A DNA stretch of 64,000 nucleotides from Elusimicrobiota bacterium (GTDB lineage: Bacteria; Elusimicrobiota; Elusimicrobia; UBA1565; UBA9628). Where the stretch lies: NCBI GenBank assembly GCA_026388095.1, contig JAPLKL010000063.1, positions 1 through 64,000 on the forward strand, given 5' to 3'. The position numbers and the translations under genes are program-made. Positions within the stretch are counted from its first letter, which is position 1. Every line of letters starts with the position of its first letter. Positions 5,935-14,503 of the stretch are shown piece after piece. Below the pieces are notes generated by a model, which was given only the letters and a program-made list of their open reading frames with translations, was not told where the DNA came from and ran no database searches.

Positions 5935-7344
5935 ATGTCCCAGTTGAAGAAAGCCAGCCATCCGACCCATGCCGAGTTCGCCCTAGCCCTCTCCAGTTGG
6001 GAGGGTCAATTCCTTGAATTCAAGGAAGCCATTTCAGATTCCCTGGCTCGGGAGCTGGTGGCCTTCGCCAACGCGGAGGGCGGCCGCATCTACATAGGCG
6101 TCGCGGACGACAAGAAGGTCAAGGGGATCGCCGTGACCAACCGCCTGCTTTCCCAGGCGCAGGACCTTGCGCGCCACTGCGAACCCCCCGTGGAGATCCA
6201 TGCGGCGGCCTTCAAGTATGAGGAGCGCGACCTCCTCATGATCGATGTGCCGGAAGGAAACCACAAGCCCTATGGCTGCTCCGCCGGCTACTTCCTTCGC
6301 AGCGGCCCCAACTGCCAGAAGCTTAATCGCAACGAGCTCGTGGAGTTCGTCCGCGCGATCGAGCCGGTCATCGCGGAGCGTCAGGACTGCCCGGCTTTCA
6401 GGCACCCCGAGGATTTCAGCGCGGAGGCATTCCAGGCTTTCCTCCGCATGTCCGGCGCATCATCCGGGGGACTGTCCACGGAGGACCTGCTCGTCAACAT
6501 GGGCTGCGCGCGGCTCGATGGTCCGCGTCTGATCCTGAACAACGCCAGCGTCCTCTTCTTCGCCAAGAACCCGGTGCGACTGCTCCCGCAAGCCCGCGTC
6601 GCCTGCGTGCTTTTCCAGACCCCGGAACGCCTGCACATCCTGGACCGCAAGGACCTGGAGGGCGGCCTGCTGGACAATCTCCAGCAGGCCGAGGTGTTCC
6701 TTTTGCGGCACCTGCCGGTGCGCTATGAGATCCGCGGCTTGGACCGCGTCGAGCACCCGGAGTTCCCGGTGGCGGCTCTCCGCGAGGGGCTGGTCAACGC
6801 TTTTGCGCACCGGGACTACTCGGTCAGGGGCGGGAACATCTCCATCGAGATATTCCCGGACCGGGCGGCCATCGTGAGCCCCGGAGGCCTGCCGCCGGGC
6901 CTGGCGCCGGAGGATTTCGGCAGGCGCAGTCTGCACCGCAACCCGCTCATCGCGGACCTGCTTTTCCGGGCGCAGAAGGTGGAGCGCAGCGGAACCGGCA
7001 TCGGACGCATGCGCGCTCTGCTGGCGCAGAGCAATTGTCTGGAGCCGGCATTTCACTTCACCTCGTTCTTCGAGCTGCTTCTGGCGCGCCGTCCTGCCTC
7101 GGGGGGGAAGTCGGGGCCAAGCGGAGGGCAAGCGGAGGGGCAAGCGACAAGGGAAGTCGCGGTGCTTCAATATGTCCGCGAACATGGCAGTATCACGAGG
7201 CGGCAATTTGTCGGATTGACCGGCAAGAGCGGAGAAACCGCCCGCAGAGAACTTGGGGCGCTGGTTCAGGCTGGCCGGCTCGCGAGGGTGGGACAAGGGC
7301 GCAGCGTGAAGTATGTGGCCGGGATAAAGGAACTTGCTGATTAG
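5935..7344 (+). CDS. AlbA_2/divergent-HATPase transcriptional regulator, paralogue 2 (full length)
   Basis: A 469-residue AlbA_2/HATPase_c_4 protein. The AlbA_2 (Schlafen-type) domain begins near residue 20 (WEGQFLEFKEAISDSLARELVAF, then EGGRIYIGV). A middle region with LFFAKNP and FQTPER follows, then the HATPase_c_4 part (AALREGLVNAFAHRDYSVRGG, GTGIGRM). A Gly/Gln-rich linker and a C-terminal helix-turn-helix (SITRRQFVGLTGKSGETARREL) end the protein. Relatives are putative DNA-binding regulators or defence-associated proteins, and the biochemical role is not established. The start was taken as ATG 5935 by analogy to paralogue 1; TTG 5923 would add four residues. It lies between wza- and wzc-type genes, which it probably does not serve. 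Confidence 0.82.
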   Translation: MSQLKKASHPTHAEFALALSSWEGQFLEFKEAISDSLARELVAFANAEGGRIYIGVADDKKVKGIAVTNRLLSQAQDLARHCEPPVEIHAAAFKYEERDLLMIDVPEGNHKPYGCSAGYFLRSGPNCQKLNRNELVEFVRAIEPVIAERQDCPAFRHPEDFSAEAFQAFLRMSGASSGGLSTEDLLVNMGCARLDGPRLILNNASVLFFAKNPVRLLPQARVACVLFQTPERLHILDRKDLEGGLLDNLQQAEVFLLRHLPVRYEIRGLDRVEHPEFPVAALREGLVNAFAHRDYSVRGGNISIEIFPDRAAIVSPGGLPPGLAPEDFGRRSLHRNPLIADLLFRAQKVERSGTGIGRMRALLAQSNCLEPAFHFTSFFELLLARRPASGGKSGPSGGQAEGQATREVAVLQYVREHGSITRRQFVGLTGKSGETARRELGALVQAGRLARVGQGRSVKYVAGIKELAD

Positions 7345-7493
7345 CTTGTCGATTGCTTGTGGATTAAGTTGTCGATTTGAAACGCTCGCGACTAATCATC
7401 AACCGATTCGCCGCAATCATCAACTGGCGGAAGGGCGACAAGTCGCTCAGGAGATAGCGAGGGCCATGTTTTGTTCCCTCCGCCGCCCCCTTG

Positions 7494-7588
7494 CCGCCGT
7501 CCCGAACTCGGCGCCGAAGGCGCCGAGTCTGCCCGCCCCCCATACGAGGGGGGGCGGGCATTCCGTCGGGGGTGGCCTTGCCGCACCG
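7494..7588. repeat. Duplicated hairpin element, copy 2
   Basis: Two strong stems lie side by side: CTCGGCGCC-GAA-GGCGCCGAG (7508-7528) and CCCGCCCCCC-ATACGA-GGGGGG(G)CGGG (about 7533-7559). GGGGGTGGCCTTGCCGC follows. The same layout is at 5082-5173. Confidence 0.75.
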
Positions 7589-7597
7589 GCCGAATGT

Positions 7598-7616
7598 CCA
7601 ATGTCAAGACCTGACC
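7598..7616. repeat. Dispersed motif AATGTCAAGACCTGACCCC, copy 2
   Basis: Identical over 19 bases to the copy at the gmhA-like 3' end, and again preceded by a partial AATGTC half. Confidence 0.6.
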
Positions 7617-7622
7617 CCCTAA

Positions 7623-7652
7623 TTGGTACAATGTCAATCTAGGACTTATATA
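7623..7652 (+). promoter_or_regulatory. Candidate promoter for the tyrosine kinase gene
   Basis: TTGGTA at 7623-7628, an 18-base spacer and TATATA at 7647-7652 lie 20 bases before ATG 7672. It is directly downstream of the dispersed repeat motif, so the kinase operon may use a promoter delivered or altered by the insertion. Confidence 0.4.
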
Positions 7653-7671
7653 TATTCAATCGCGAGAGATT

Positions 7672-9414
7672 ATGATGAATGGCAATCAAGAAGTCGAAGA
7701 AGAATTGGACCTGACCCATTACCTTGACGTCATCCTGCGCCGGCGCTGGATCGTGCTCTCAGCCCTCGCGATCATCTTCACCTCCACGGCCCTCGTCACC
7801 TTCACCACCCAGCCGGTTTACCAGGCCAGCTCCTTGCTGGTCATCGAGAAGGAGCGCGCCACCGGAGGGGAGGCCTACGCCGGCGGGGCTTTGATCGAGA
7901 GCAGCAACGACGACTACTACCAGACCCAATACAAGCTTCTGCAGAGCGAATCCTTGACCCAGAAGGTCTTCGACGACATCGGCCTGGCCAAGGAGCCCGA
8001 CTTCGCCGGCCCAGGCGGCATCGGCGCGTTCCGCAGGGCCATCACCATCTCGCCGGTTTTGCGCTCCCGCTTGGTCTATGTCCGCGTGCAGTCGCACGAC
8101 GCCAAGCTCGCCGCGCGCGCCACCAACGCGTTGAGCCAGACTTTCGTCAACCAGAACCTCGCCAACCAGCTCTTCATCTCCAAGGACATACTGCAAGCCC
8201 TCCAGATCAACGAGGACTCGCCCAAGGCCCGGCAGGTCTATGAGGCCCTGCCCGCGGTAGTCAGCAACACCTTGATCCAGACCTTGAAGGCCGAGTACGC
8301 CAAGCTCGAGGCCCAAAACGCGGAGATGTCTCAAAGATTCACGCCCCAGTACCCGGCCATGATCTCCTTGAAGTCCAACCTCAACGCCATCAAGGGGCAG
8401 ATCCAGTCCGAGACCGACAAGGTCGTGGCCAGCGTCAAGACCCAGCTCTCGGGCCAACTGCAAGGCAACAACGTGCGCATCGTGGACCCGGCGACCGTCC
8501 CGGGAGGCCCCTTTAAGCCGAAGAAACCCAGAGCCCTGCTCCTGGGCCTTCTGGCCGGCCTGACCATAGGCCTGATTCTGGCCTTCATGGTCGAGACCAT
8601 AGACCAATCCATCCGCACCCAGGAGGACGTGGAGAACAAGCTCCGCCTGCCTTTCCTAGGCCACATCCCCCTGTCTGGGCAGACGGAGGGGCCCGTGTAC
8701 CAAGCTTTGCTGGCCAAGGAGGTCTCGCTCTCCAGCGAAGCCGTCCGCAACCTGCGCACCATGATAGATTTCGCGGGCGTGGCCCAGAAATCCCGGATGA
8801 TGCTGGTCACCAGCGCGGTCAAGGGCGAGGGCAAGAGCTATCTGGCCTCCAACCTGGCCGTGACCTTCAGCCAACTGGGAGAGAAAGTCCTTTTGGTGGA
8901 CGGGGATATGCGGCGGCCCCAGGTCGCCAGGAATTTCAGCGTTGCCTCCCAGCAGGGCCTGAGCAATTTCCTGGCTTCCGGAAACGATGTCTCCGAGTTG
9001 CCCGCCCTTCTGCAAGCCTGCGAGATCCCGAACCTCAAGATCCTGCCTTGCGGCCCGCGGCCGCCCAATCCCGCCGAGCTCTTGAACACGCCGCGGCTGG
9101 CCGCGCTCGCCTCCTGGGCCAAAGCCGCCTTCGACCGCGTCATCGTGGACTGCGCCCCGATGTTCCCCATCAACGACGTGCTCTTGTGGGGCAGGCACGT
9201 CCCGGCCGTGGTCTTCCTGGTGCGCTACGGCCAGACGCGCGCGCCCATCATCCGCAACGCGGCCCAGAAACTGCAGGCCAGCAATATGAGCATACTGGGG
9301 GTGGCGTTGAACGCTTACACGCCCAGCGGCCTGGCCTACTCTCACTACGGATATTATTATCAACAATACTACCGCGCCTATCATCACGACACGGCCTCGG
9401 CAAAGACCTCCTGA
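7672..9414 (+). CDS. Wzc-like chain-length regulator and bacterial tyrosine autokinase
   Basis: A 580-residue inner-membrane protein combining a Wzz chain-length domain and a BY-kinase, controlling assembly and export of the polysaccharide with the Wza-like channel. The Wzz domain starts at the N-terminus (LDLTHYLDVILRRRW), with membrane helix 1 near residues 28-48, a coiled periplasmic region and helix 2 near 290-310 after the PFKPKKPR motif. The cytoplasmic kinase has Walker A KGEGKS (the usual P of PGEGKS is V-K here), Walker A' LLVDGDMRRP and Walker B VIVDCAP. The C-terminus is a tyrosine cluster (YSHYGYYYQQYYRAY), the autophosphorylation site. A phosphatase partner is at 43792-44244. Confidence 0.93.
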   Translation: MMNGNQEVEEELDLTHYLDVILRRRWIVLSALAIIFTSTALVTFTTQPVYQASSLLVIEKERATGGEAYAGGALIESSNDDYYQTQYKLLQSESLTQKVFDDIGLAKEPDFAGPGGIGAFRRAITISPVLRSRLVYVRVQSHDAKLAARATNALSQTFVNQNLANQLFISKDILQALQINEDSPKARQVYEALPAVVSNTLIQTLKAEYAKLEAQNAEMSQRFTPQYPAMISLKSNLNAIKGQIQSETDKVVASVKTQLSGQLQGNNVRIVDPATVPGGPFKPKKPRALLLGLLAGLTIGLILAFMVETIDQSIRTQEDVENKLRLPFLGHIPLSGQTEGPVYQALLAKEVSLSSEAVRNLRTMIDFAGVAQKSRMMLVTSAVKGEGKSYLASNLAVTFSQLGEKVLLVDGDMRRPQVARNFSVASQQGLSNFLASGNDVSELPALLQACEIPNLKILPCGPRPPNPAELLNTPRLAALASWAKAAFDRVIVDCAPMFPINDVLLWGRHVPAVVFLVRYGQTRAPIIRNAAQKLQASNMSILGVALNAYTPSGLAYSHYGYYYQQYYRAYHHDTASAKTS

Positions 9415-9424
9415 CCGGGCCGTG

Positions 9425-10756
9425 ATGCGGGACTCGTCGCGCTGGGCCCCCCCGGAATGGTTGCTCGAAAGCCTCTTGCTTTCAGCGGTCGTGTTCGGGC
9501 CGCTGGCCTTCGGCGCGGTGGAGCCGTGGTCCGTTGCGGTCCTGGAAGGCCTGCTCTTCACTTTGGGCTTGCTTTGCCTATGGCGCGGTTTCAGATCCTG
9601 GGACCACCTGGCCTATAAAACCTTGGTCCCGGCCGCGGCATTCATCCTGCTGATCGGCGTACTGCAGTATCTCAATCCCCGGCCGCTATCGGCGCCGGCG
9701 GGGCTTCTGCCTGCCACCGTTTCCAGGACGGCGACCGGCCGGGAACTGGTGCTCTGGAGCGCCTACGCGGTCCTGCTCTTGTGCGTGCCCCAGGTGCTCA
9801 GTTCCCGCGCCGCGGTCAGGCGCTTCGCCTGGACCGTGCTTTGCCTTGGAACCGCCATCGCGATCATCGGGATCATCCAACGGGGCACTGGCAATACCGC
9901 CTATTTCGGCCTGCGCCCTGTCCGCCACCACGCGGAACCGTTCGGCCCGTACACCAACAAGAACCACGCGGCCTCCATGATGGCAATGTGCGCCTGCCTG
10001 GGCTTTGGAGTCGTCTCGACGCGCCTGCTGCGCCTGCGCCGAGAGGCGGGCATGGGCCGGCTCTTCGATCTGGCGGCTATACAATGCCTGCTCTATTTTC
10101 TGGTCGCGGTGACGCTTTTCGGGGTCATCCGGGCGGGTTCGCGGGGCGGGACCCACGCCTTGGTCGCGGCCGTCTTCGTGACGGGCTTGCTGGCCGCGAG
10201 CTTCGTGGAGAGGCGGTGGTTGCGCTGGCTTTGGCGGGGTGCTTTGCTCTGCGGGGTGGCAGGATTCGGCGCTTTCGTCTGGGCGCATCAGGCCTGGATC
10301 GGCTGGGTTCTGCAGTCACCTGACAACGCTACGGCCTACAGGCTGTCTATGTACGAGTCCGGCTGGCAGATGTTCCGGGATTTCCCGATTTTTGGCGTGG
10401 GGCTGGGAGGGATCAAGGACTCCTTTGTTCCTTACCAGGACAGCCTTATCCCCGGCTTGGTGGACCATATCCACAATGACTGGCTGGAAGTCCTGCTCCA
10501 GACTGGGCTCGCGGGCTTTGCGGTTTTGGCGCTGGGCTTCGGGGCCTTCCTGTGGCGCGGCACCCGAGAGTGGCTGGCATCGCCTTCCAGGGAGGCGCGC
10601 CTGCTTGCCGCTGGTGCGCTGGCTGCGGTAGCCTGCTTTCTGTTCCAGTCTTTGGTCGAGTTCAATTTTCAGATTCCGGCCAACGCGGTCTTGTTCTTGT
10701 CGGTCCTATCGTTGCTGAATGCTCAGGGGCTGGTGGCGAAGACGGGCCATGACTAA
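9425..10756 (+). CDS. O-antigen ligase/polymerase family membrane protein (Wzy_C)
   Basis: A 443-residue protein with about ten hydrophobic membrane segments and a large periplasmic loop. It carries motifs of the Wzy_C/WaaL family: FGPYTNKNHAA, GSRGG, GVGLGGIKDSF and HIHNDWLEVLLQTG, plus a late SLVEFNFQIPAN. Such proteins polymerise or transfer undecaprenyl-linked glycans at the outer face of the inner membrane. ATG 9425 is preceded in frame by GTG 9422. It follows the kinase gene by 10 bases. A second polymerase candidate is at 28562-29950, so one may polymerise and the other ligate. Confidence 0.85.
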   Translation: MRDSSRWAPPEWLLESLLLSAVVFGPLAFGAVEPWSVAVLEGLLFTLGLLCLWRGFRSWDHLAYKTLVPAAAFILLIGVLQYLNPRPLSAPAGLLPATVSRTATGRELVLWSAYAVLLLCVPQVLSSRAAVRRFAWTVLCLGTAIAIIGIIQRGTGNTAYFGLRPVRHHAEPFGPYTNKNHAASMMAMCACLGFGVVSTRLLRLRREAGMGRLFDLAAIQCLLYFLVAVTLFGVIRAGSRGGTHALVAAVFVTGLLAASFVERRWLRWLWRGALLCGVAGFGAFVWAHQAWIGWVLQSPDNATAYRLSMYESGWQMFRDFPIFGVGLGGIKDSFVPYQDSLIPGLVDHIHNDWLEVLLQTGLAGFAVLALGFGAFLWRGTREWLASPSREARLLAAGALAAVACFLFQSLVEFNFQIPANAVLFLSVLSLLNAQGLVAKTGHD

Positions 10757-10771
10757 GCGCGACCCAAAGGG

Positions 10772-11851
10772 ATGCTTGATAAGATGAGGACCAGAAGGGT
10801 TCTCATAAACTTTACGCTTATGGCAGGTTCTTCCCTGCTCGCCTGCGCAATGCTCGAGTTGGGATTGCGAGTGATTTATGGGAATCCGCCGAGCTTTGTG
10901 TATCCACAGGCCAGCCATGTCGTAACCGAATACAATTATCAAAAACTCAAGCCGAATCAGACAGGCACGTATACGCTCAATAAGCCGGTACGTGCGAACT
11001 CCTACGGCTTTAGAGATTTTGAATGGCGCGTGCCAAAACCCGCCGGCATCTTTCGAATTATGGTAGTGGGAGATTCAATGACTTTCGGCGTTGGAGTTCG
11101 AGGCGAGGACAGTTTTCCGAAAATATTAGAAAGGCAGTTGAAGAGAGATTTTGGAAATGTTGAAGTGCTTTCCGCTTCCGTCCAGGGCTGGGACACGTGG
11201 CACGAACTGGAATTTTTCAAGAGAGAAGGCTTTGCCTACGGCGCGGATATCGTGGTCATCGGGCTTTACATGAATGATTTCCGCAAGGGACCCTTGCCTC
11301 CCCCGGAGATGACAAGAGAGGGGCTGATCGAAAATAGGCAGCCCTGGCTGCAATGGCTGCCGTACAAGTACATTTTTCTTTTCAAGCGATCGGCATTGAT
11401 ATTTTACGTGCGCCAACGACTCGAGACTTTCGGCGCCAGGGGCACGAACCGTGGGACGATGCTCCTGCGGAATCAGATTGTCGCTGAGAAGGATGAGGGT
11501 ATTACCGCGGCGTGGTCTTATATTATGGAGATCGCGCGGTTGGCTGAAAGGAACGGCGGCAGGGTGATTTTGGCGCCTATCCCGAGTCTCAGCCTCTTTT
11601 TGCTATCGAGAGGATCTGTAGGGTACTTGGACTATCTTCGGCAGCAGAGCCGAGACAATGGGATTGAATTTCACGATTTGGCAGAGGCCTTTTGGAAACA
11701 TCCGAATCCTGAGAGATTATACCTTTACCCATGGAATATGCATCTGAGCGTGGCTGGCCATGAACTGATCGCCGACCAATTAGTCGATGTGCTTAGGAAA
11801 GCAATCGTGAAACGAGAAAGGAAAGCCGGATCCGCACAACTAATGAGATGA
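10772..11851 (+). CDS. Membrane-anchored SGNH/GDSL hydrolase
   Basis: A 359-residue protein with one N-terminal membrane helix (about 10-30) and an SGNH hydrolase domain outside. Visible are block I GDSMTFG (nucleophile Ser), block III-like YMND (Asn) and the C-terminal His in NMHLSVAGH. Proteins of this kind in polysaccharide loci add or remove acetyl groups on the glycan; that role here is inference. From this gene on, base composition drops in GC. It overlaps rmlC by four bases (ATGA). Confidence 0.78.
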   Translation: MLDKMRTRRVLINFTLMAGSSLLACAMLELGLRVIYGNPPSFVYPQASHVVTEYNYQKLKPNQTGTYTLNKPVRANSYGFRDFEWRVPKPAGIFRIMVVGDSMTFGVGVRGEDSFPKILERQLKRDFGNVEVLSASVQGWDTWHELEFFKREGFAYGADIVVIGLYMNDFRKGPLPPPEMTREGLIENRQPWLQWLPYKYIFLFKRSALIFYVRQRLETFGARGTNRGTMLLRNQIVAEKDEGITAAWSYIMEIARLAERNGGRVILAPIPSLSLFLLSRGSVGYLDYLRQQSRDNGIEFHDLAEAFWKHPNPERLYLYPWNMHLSVAGHELIADQLVDVLRKAIVKRERKAGSAQLMR

Positions 11852-12399
11852 TTTTCAAAGCACTCCCCCTGCAAGGTGCCTTTTTGATTAGGCCGGAAAA
11901 GAAAGGCGATACGAGAGGGCGATTCTTCCGCATTTTCTGCATGAAGGAATTTGCACGAATTGGGCAAAAGAAGCCATTTGCTCAAATCAACCATTCACAG
12001 ACTGCCAAATCCGGAACTGTCCGAGGGCTGCATTTTCAATATCCTCCAGACGCAGAGACGCGGCTTGTCAAATGCATCCGGGGCAAGGTATATGATGTTG
12101 TTGTTGACATCCGAAGAGGTTCGCCGACCTTCCTGAAGTGGCACGGCGAGTTCTTAAGCGCCGCGAATTCATGCATGCTGTACCTGCCGGAAGGTTTTGC
12201 CCATGGCTTCCAGACCATGGAACCCAACACCGAACTCATATATTTTCACACCGGGTTCTATGCGCCCAAGAATGAGGGCGGCATAGGGTGTCAAGATCCG
12301 ATCCTCGGAGTCAAATGGCCACGCCCAATAACGCACCTATCGCGACGGGACCAATCCCACAGGACATTGTCTGCCGATTTCCGGGGGATCAAAATATGA
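11848..12399 (+). CDS. rmlC: dTDP-4-dehydrorhamnose 3,5-epimerase family protein
   Basis: A 183-residue RmlC cupin that epimerises a dTDP-4-keto-6-deoxy sugar at C3 and/or C5. Recognisable are DTRGRFFRIF near the N-terminus, the catalytic His62 in RGLHF, the LVKCIRGKVYDVVVDIR core, the GFAHGFQ segment and the late Tyr in LIYFHTGFY. GVKWP closes the fold. It is followed with a 4-base overlap by a C-methyltransferase and a reductase, so the product is probably a branched or methylated deoxysugar rather than plain rhamnose. No rmlA, rmlB or rmlD is in the window, so the precursor must come from elsewhere. Confidence 0.88.
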   Translation: MIFKALPLQGAFLIRPEKKGDTRGRFFRIFCMKEFARIGQKKPFAQINHSQTAKSGTVRGLHFQYPPDAETRLVKCIRGKVYDVVVDIRRGSPTFLKWHGEFLSAANSCMLYLPEGFAHGFQTMEPNTELIYFHTGFYAPKNEGGIGCQDPILGVKWPRPITHLSRRDQSHRTLSADFRGIKI

Positions 12400-13622
12400 A
12401 ATGCCGTTTTTGCGGCAATGCCCTTTCGCACGTATTCCTGGACCTGGGGACCTGCCCGCTCTCCAACGCCTTTTTGTCCAAAGAGCGTCTCGACCTGCCC
12501 GAAGTGTACTATCCGCTCAAACTGTTTACTTGCGACAAGTGCTTCTTAGTGCAAGTCGCCGAGCAAAAGGCCGCTCGCGACATTTTTTCCGGCGATTATA
12601 TTTACTTCAGCTCCTATTCAAAACTCTGGCTCAACCACGCCCGGAACTATGTTGCAATGATCAGCCGGCGATTGGAGCTCAACCAGTCATCACTCGTAAT
12701 CGAGGTGGCCTCCAATGACGGCTACCTGCTCCAGTTTGTCAAAGAAAAGGGGATACCGTGCCTGGGCATAGAACCCGCCGCCAGCACAGCCGAGGTCGCT
12801 ATTGCCAAGGGCATCGATGTCGTTCAGGATTTCTTCGGTACAAGACTTGCCCTCCAATTACGGCAACAGAACCGACAAGCTGATTTGCTTCTGGGCGCGA
12901 ATGTGCTTGCGCATGTGCCGGACATCAATGATTTTGTGGAGGGAATCAAAATAGCGCTCAAGCCTGGCGGCACAGCCACCATGGAATTTCCACACCTTCT
13001 CCAGCTCATCGAGGACAACCAATTCGACACCATCTATCACGAGCATTTCTCATACCTTTCATTTCAGACCGTGCTCAATGTATTCGCCGCGCATGAGCTC
13101 ACGCTATATGACGTGGAGGAAATGCCCACACATGGCGGCTCGGTGAGGGTCTATGCTCGCCACGCATCGAATCAGGGCCTGCGCGTCTCTCCCGCCGTTG
13201 ATCAGCTGCTCGACAAGGAGAAAGCGCATGGCATGCATCAGATTGAGTATTACTGCGGATTCCAGAAGAAAGTCGACCGAGTGAAGTATGACTTCGTAAG
13301 CTTTTTGATTGCGGAGAAATTGAAAGGACGCAAGATTGCCGCTTACGGCGCCGCCGCAAAAGGGAACACCCTGCTCAATTACGCTGGGCTAAAGAGTGAC
13401 CTAATCGATTTTGTTGCGGATGCGTCGCCTCACAAACAGGGAAAATTCCTGCCAGGGAGCCGAATTCCGGTAGTCAGCGAGGGTTGGATCAGGTCGAACA
13501 GGCCCGACTATATCATCGTCTTTCCCTGGAACATCAAGAACGAGATAATAGACCAACTCAGCTATGTCAGAGATTGGCACGCAAAGTTCATCATCCCAAT
13601 TCCCACTCTTGAAGTCCTATGA
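12396..13622 (+). CDS. Sugar C-methyltransferase (NovU/TylC3-like)
   Basis: A 408-residue SAM-dependent methyltransferase of the type that methylates C3 of dTDP-4-keto sugars. An N-terminal zinc site (Cys3, Cys6, Cys46, Cys49) is followed by the SAM-binding domain (VIEVASNDGYLLQ) and a C-terminal domain with AAYGAAAKGNTLLNY, as in known sugar C-methyltransferases. ATG 12396 overlaps the rmlC stop in ATGA. The gene order RmlC, C-methyltransferase, reductase matches branched-sugar pathways in antibiotic and O-antigen clusters. Confidence 0.87.
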   Translation: MKCRFCGNALSHVFLDLGTCPLSNAFLSKERLDLPEVYYPLKLFTCDKCFLVQVAEQKAARDIFSGDYIYFSSYSKLWLNHARNYVAMISRRLELNQSSLVIEVASNDGYLLQFVKEKGIPCLGIEPAASTAEVAIAKGIDVVQDFFGTRLALQLRQQNRQADLLLGANVLAHVPDINDFVEGIKIALKPGGTATMEFPHLLQLIEDNQFDTIYHEHFSYLSFQTVLNVFAAHELTLYDVEEMPTHGGSVRVYARHASNQGLRVSPAVDQLLDKEKAHGMHQIEYYCGFQKKVDRVKYDFVSFLIAEKLKGRKIAAYGAAAKGNTLLNYAGLKSDLIDFVADASPHKQGKFLPGSRIPVVSEGWIRSNRPDYIIVFPWNIKNEIIDQLSYVRDWHAKFIIPIPTLEVL

Positions 13623-14467
13623 AAGTACTTGTCACAGGCGCCACTGGCTTTGTGGGCAGACATGTGATGAGGTGCCTTATCGAGAAGGATGTCTCCTTGG
13701 TGGCCTCTTCCCTTACAGCGGCTGAGGCAGCGGATTGCCAATGGCCAAGGTCCGTAAATTACCTCGACTGCGATCTTGCAAGACCGCGGGATGATTACTT
13801 CGATTTCTTCGGGCGCCCAGATGTCCTCATTCACCTTGCGTGGGCGGGATTGCCAAACTACAAGGAGCTTTTTCATTTTGAACAGAATCTGTTCAATGAC
13901 TACCGCTTCATCAAGAGCATGATCGGAGCCGGCTTGCAACGCTTGGTGGTCACCGGAACCTGCCTCGAATACGGCCTGCAGGAAGGGATGCTGCAGGAAG
14001 ATGGCATCACGATGCCGTCAACTGCCTATGGAATCGCGAAAGATTCTTTGAGGAAATTCATCGAGCAGTTGAGCGCTCATTCTAAATTCAACTTCAACTG
14101 GGTCCGGCTGTTTTACTTGTACGGCGAGGGGCAGCCCTCACACGCTCTGCTTCCCCAGCTAGATGCAGCCATCAGGCGTGGCGATACGGAATTCAACATG
14201 TCGGCTGGACAGCAACAACGGGATTATCTCCCCGTCGCGGAAGCCGCGGCGAACATTGTCAGGATTGCCTTGCAGGATCGAATTCTCGGCACGATAAACA
14301 ATTGCAGCGGGGTCCCCATCTCCATACTTGATTTTGTAAAAGCGCGTCTTGCTGAGCGGCGAGCCAGCATTCGACTCAATCTGGGCCATCATTGCTGCCC
14401 CGATTACGAACCCATGCGTTTTTGGGGAAGCACGAGAAAGCTGACACAGGTTTTGCACAGCGAGTGA
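13619..14467 (+). CDS. NAD(P)-dependent sugar epimerase/dehydratase or 4-ketoreductase
   Basis: A 282-residue extended SDR with the Rossmann motif GATGFVG (7-13) and the catalytic YGIAK (Tyr137, Lys141). It overlaps the C-methyltransferase by ATGA. Placed after RmlC and a C-methyltransferase, it probably reduces the 4-keto group to finish the dTDP sugar (inference). Length and motifs are ordinary for the family. Confidence 0.82.
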   Translation: MKVLVTGATGFVGRHVMRCLIEKDVSLVASSLTAAEAADCQWPRSVNYLDCDLARPRDDYFDFFGRPDVLIHLAWAGLPNYKELFHFEQNLFNDYRFIKSMIGAGLQRLVVTGTCLEYGLQEGMLQEDGITMPSTAYGIAKDSLRKFIEQLSAHSKFNFNWVRLFYLYGEGQPSHALLPQLDAAIRRGDTEFNMSAGQQQRDYLPVAEAAANIVRIALQDRILGTINNCSGVPISILDFVKARLAERRASIRLNLGHHCCPDYEPMRFWGSTRKLTQVLHSE

Positions 14468-14503
14468 GCTGCAAGGGATTTTGTCGAGTTACCGAGAAAG
14501 CAA

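Larger units (their letters stand above)
7345..7671. other. Repeat-rich gap upstream of the tyrosine kinase gene
   Basis: No gene is seen. It holds the second hairpin element (7494-7588), copy 2 of the AATGTCAAGACCTGACCCC motif (7598-7616) and a candidate promoter. It therefore looks like the right edge of the accessory block inserted between the wza- and wzc-type genes. Confidence 0.65.

Noticed and set aside
3753-7344. Annotation of the AlbA_2 paralogues as RecG helicases
   Set aside because: They lack helicase motifs; the shared name comes from old database transfer. The visible domains are AlbA_2, HATPase_c_4 and a winged helix.
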